Assembly: GCA_947505995.1 (NCBI GenBank)
Contig: CANNNB010000126.1
Coordinates: 1 to 7,000 of the forward strand
DNA from: Comamonadaceae bacterium
Lineage (GTDB): Bacteria; Pseudomonadota; Gammaproteobacteria; Burkholderiales; Burkholderiaceae
Reading direction: 5' to 3'
Length of the DNA stretch: 7,000 nt
Shown here: in pieces, positions 6,749 through 7,000 of the stretch
Layout: every line of letters starts with the position of its first letter
Position numbering within the stretch: the first letter of the stretch is position 1
Notes under the pieces: model-generated
The model's input: only the letters and a program-made list of their open reading frames with translations
Database searches by the model: none
What the model was told of the DNA's origin: nothing
Program-made: the position numbers and the translations under genes

Positions 6749-7000
6749 ATGTCCGGATGCCCTTTTAGTCCAAACGCCAGCGAGGTCACATCCGATTCAA
6801 CCGAGGTGATTCTTGCGTCGCAAGATGAAAACGCTCAACTCGACTTCAGCCAATCGATGAGCTACGGCGATTATTTACAGCTGGACGCCATTTTGAACGC
6901 GCAGAAACCGCGTTCGCCAGATCACAATGAAATGTTGTTTATCGTGCAACACCAAACCAGCGAGTTGTGGATGAAACTCATGTTGCATGAGACAAGCGCC
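6749..7000 (+). CDS. kynA: KynA, tryptophan 2,3-dioxygenase, N-terminal part (cut by window end)
   Basis: The first 84 codons of this haem enzyme are present. It opens the indole ring of L-tryptophan with O2 to give N-formylkynurenine, the substrate of KynB. After a variable, acidic N-terminus (about 1-35), the stretch [13 protein letters not shown] begins at 37, then [24 protein letters not shown]. This second block is the tryptophan-dioxygenase hallmark: Phe64 and His68 correspond to the active-site Phe51 and His55 of the Xanthomonas campestris enzyme. The ATG at 6749 lies 17 bases after the kynU stop, with a weak GAAAG about 6 bases upstream. The frame is open to the right edge with no stop, so the gene continues beyond the window. 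It is the third gene of kynBUA. Confidence 0.95.
   Translation, partial: MSGCPFSPNASEVTSDSTEVILASQDENAQLDFSQSMSYGDYLQLDAILNAQKPRSPDHNEMLFIVQHQTSELWMKLMLHETSA

Noticed and set aside
1..7000. CRISPR array, insertion sequence, phage attachment site, tRNA or rRNA
   Set aside because: I looked for regular direct repeats, transposase motifs, terminal inverted repeats and RNA gene signatures and saw none; nearly all bases are explained by eight recognisable genes plus the start of a probable ninth (cysA).

Overview
The window looks like chromosomal DNA of a betaproteobacterium, probably a Burkholderiales member close to the Comamonadaceae. I infer this from the kynB-kynU-kynA gene order, the protein wording and the moderate GC of roughly half. 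A precise genus cannot be fixed from the sequence alone. Coding density is very high, and no insertion sequence, CRISPR array, tRNA or rRNA is visible.

The left two thirds (about 1-4701) run on the minus strand and encode ABC importers for tetrahedral oxyanions. Read in the direction of transcription, the order is modB, modC, a 145-bp non-coding gap, then sbp (a sulfate/thiosulfate-binding protein of the Sbp/CysP family), cysT and cysW. The last 8 bases of the window on that strand are the probable ATG of cysA, overlapping the cysW stop. The sbp-cysT-cysW-(cysA) block has the layout of a classical sulfate/thiosulfate importer: one periplasmic binding protein, two different permeases and an ATPase. 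Its genes are 3 bp apart or overlap by 4 bp. modB and modC also overlap by 4 bp and encode a molybdate-type permease and ATPase, but no modA is present in the window.

The right third (4811-7000) runs on the plus strand and carries the first steps of the kynurenine route of tryptophan breakdown: kynB (kynurenine formamidase), kynU (kynureninase) and kynA (tryptophan 2,3-dioxygenase, cut off by the window edge). Together they convert tryptophan to N-formylkynurenine (KynA), kynurenine (KynB), then anthranilate plus alanine (KynU). The order kynB-kynU-kynA with gaps of 7 and 17 bp indicates one operon. A 109-bp divergent region separates it from modB.

Nothing here is an obviously new system. 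The points most worth a second look are: the modBC pair without modA lying head-to-tail with a sulfate-type binding protein and no strong terminator between them; a change in that binding protein's anion pocket (the position of Ser130 of enterobacterial Sbp is Gly); an Arg at the usually conserved Gly of the ModB EAA loop; and dyads in the sbp and modB upstream regions that could be operators.
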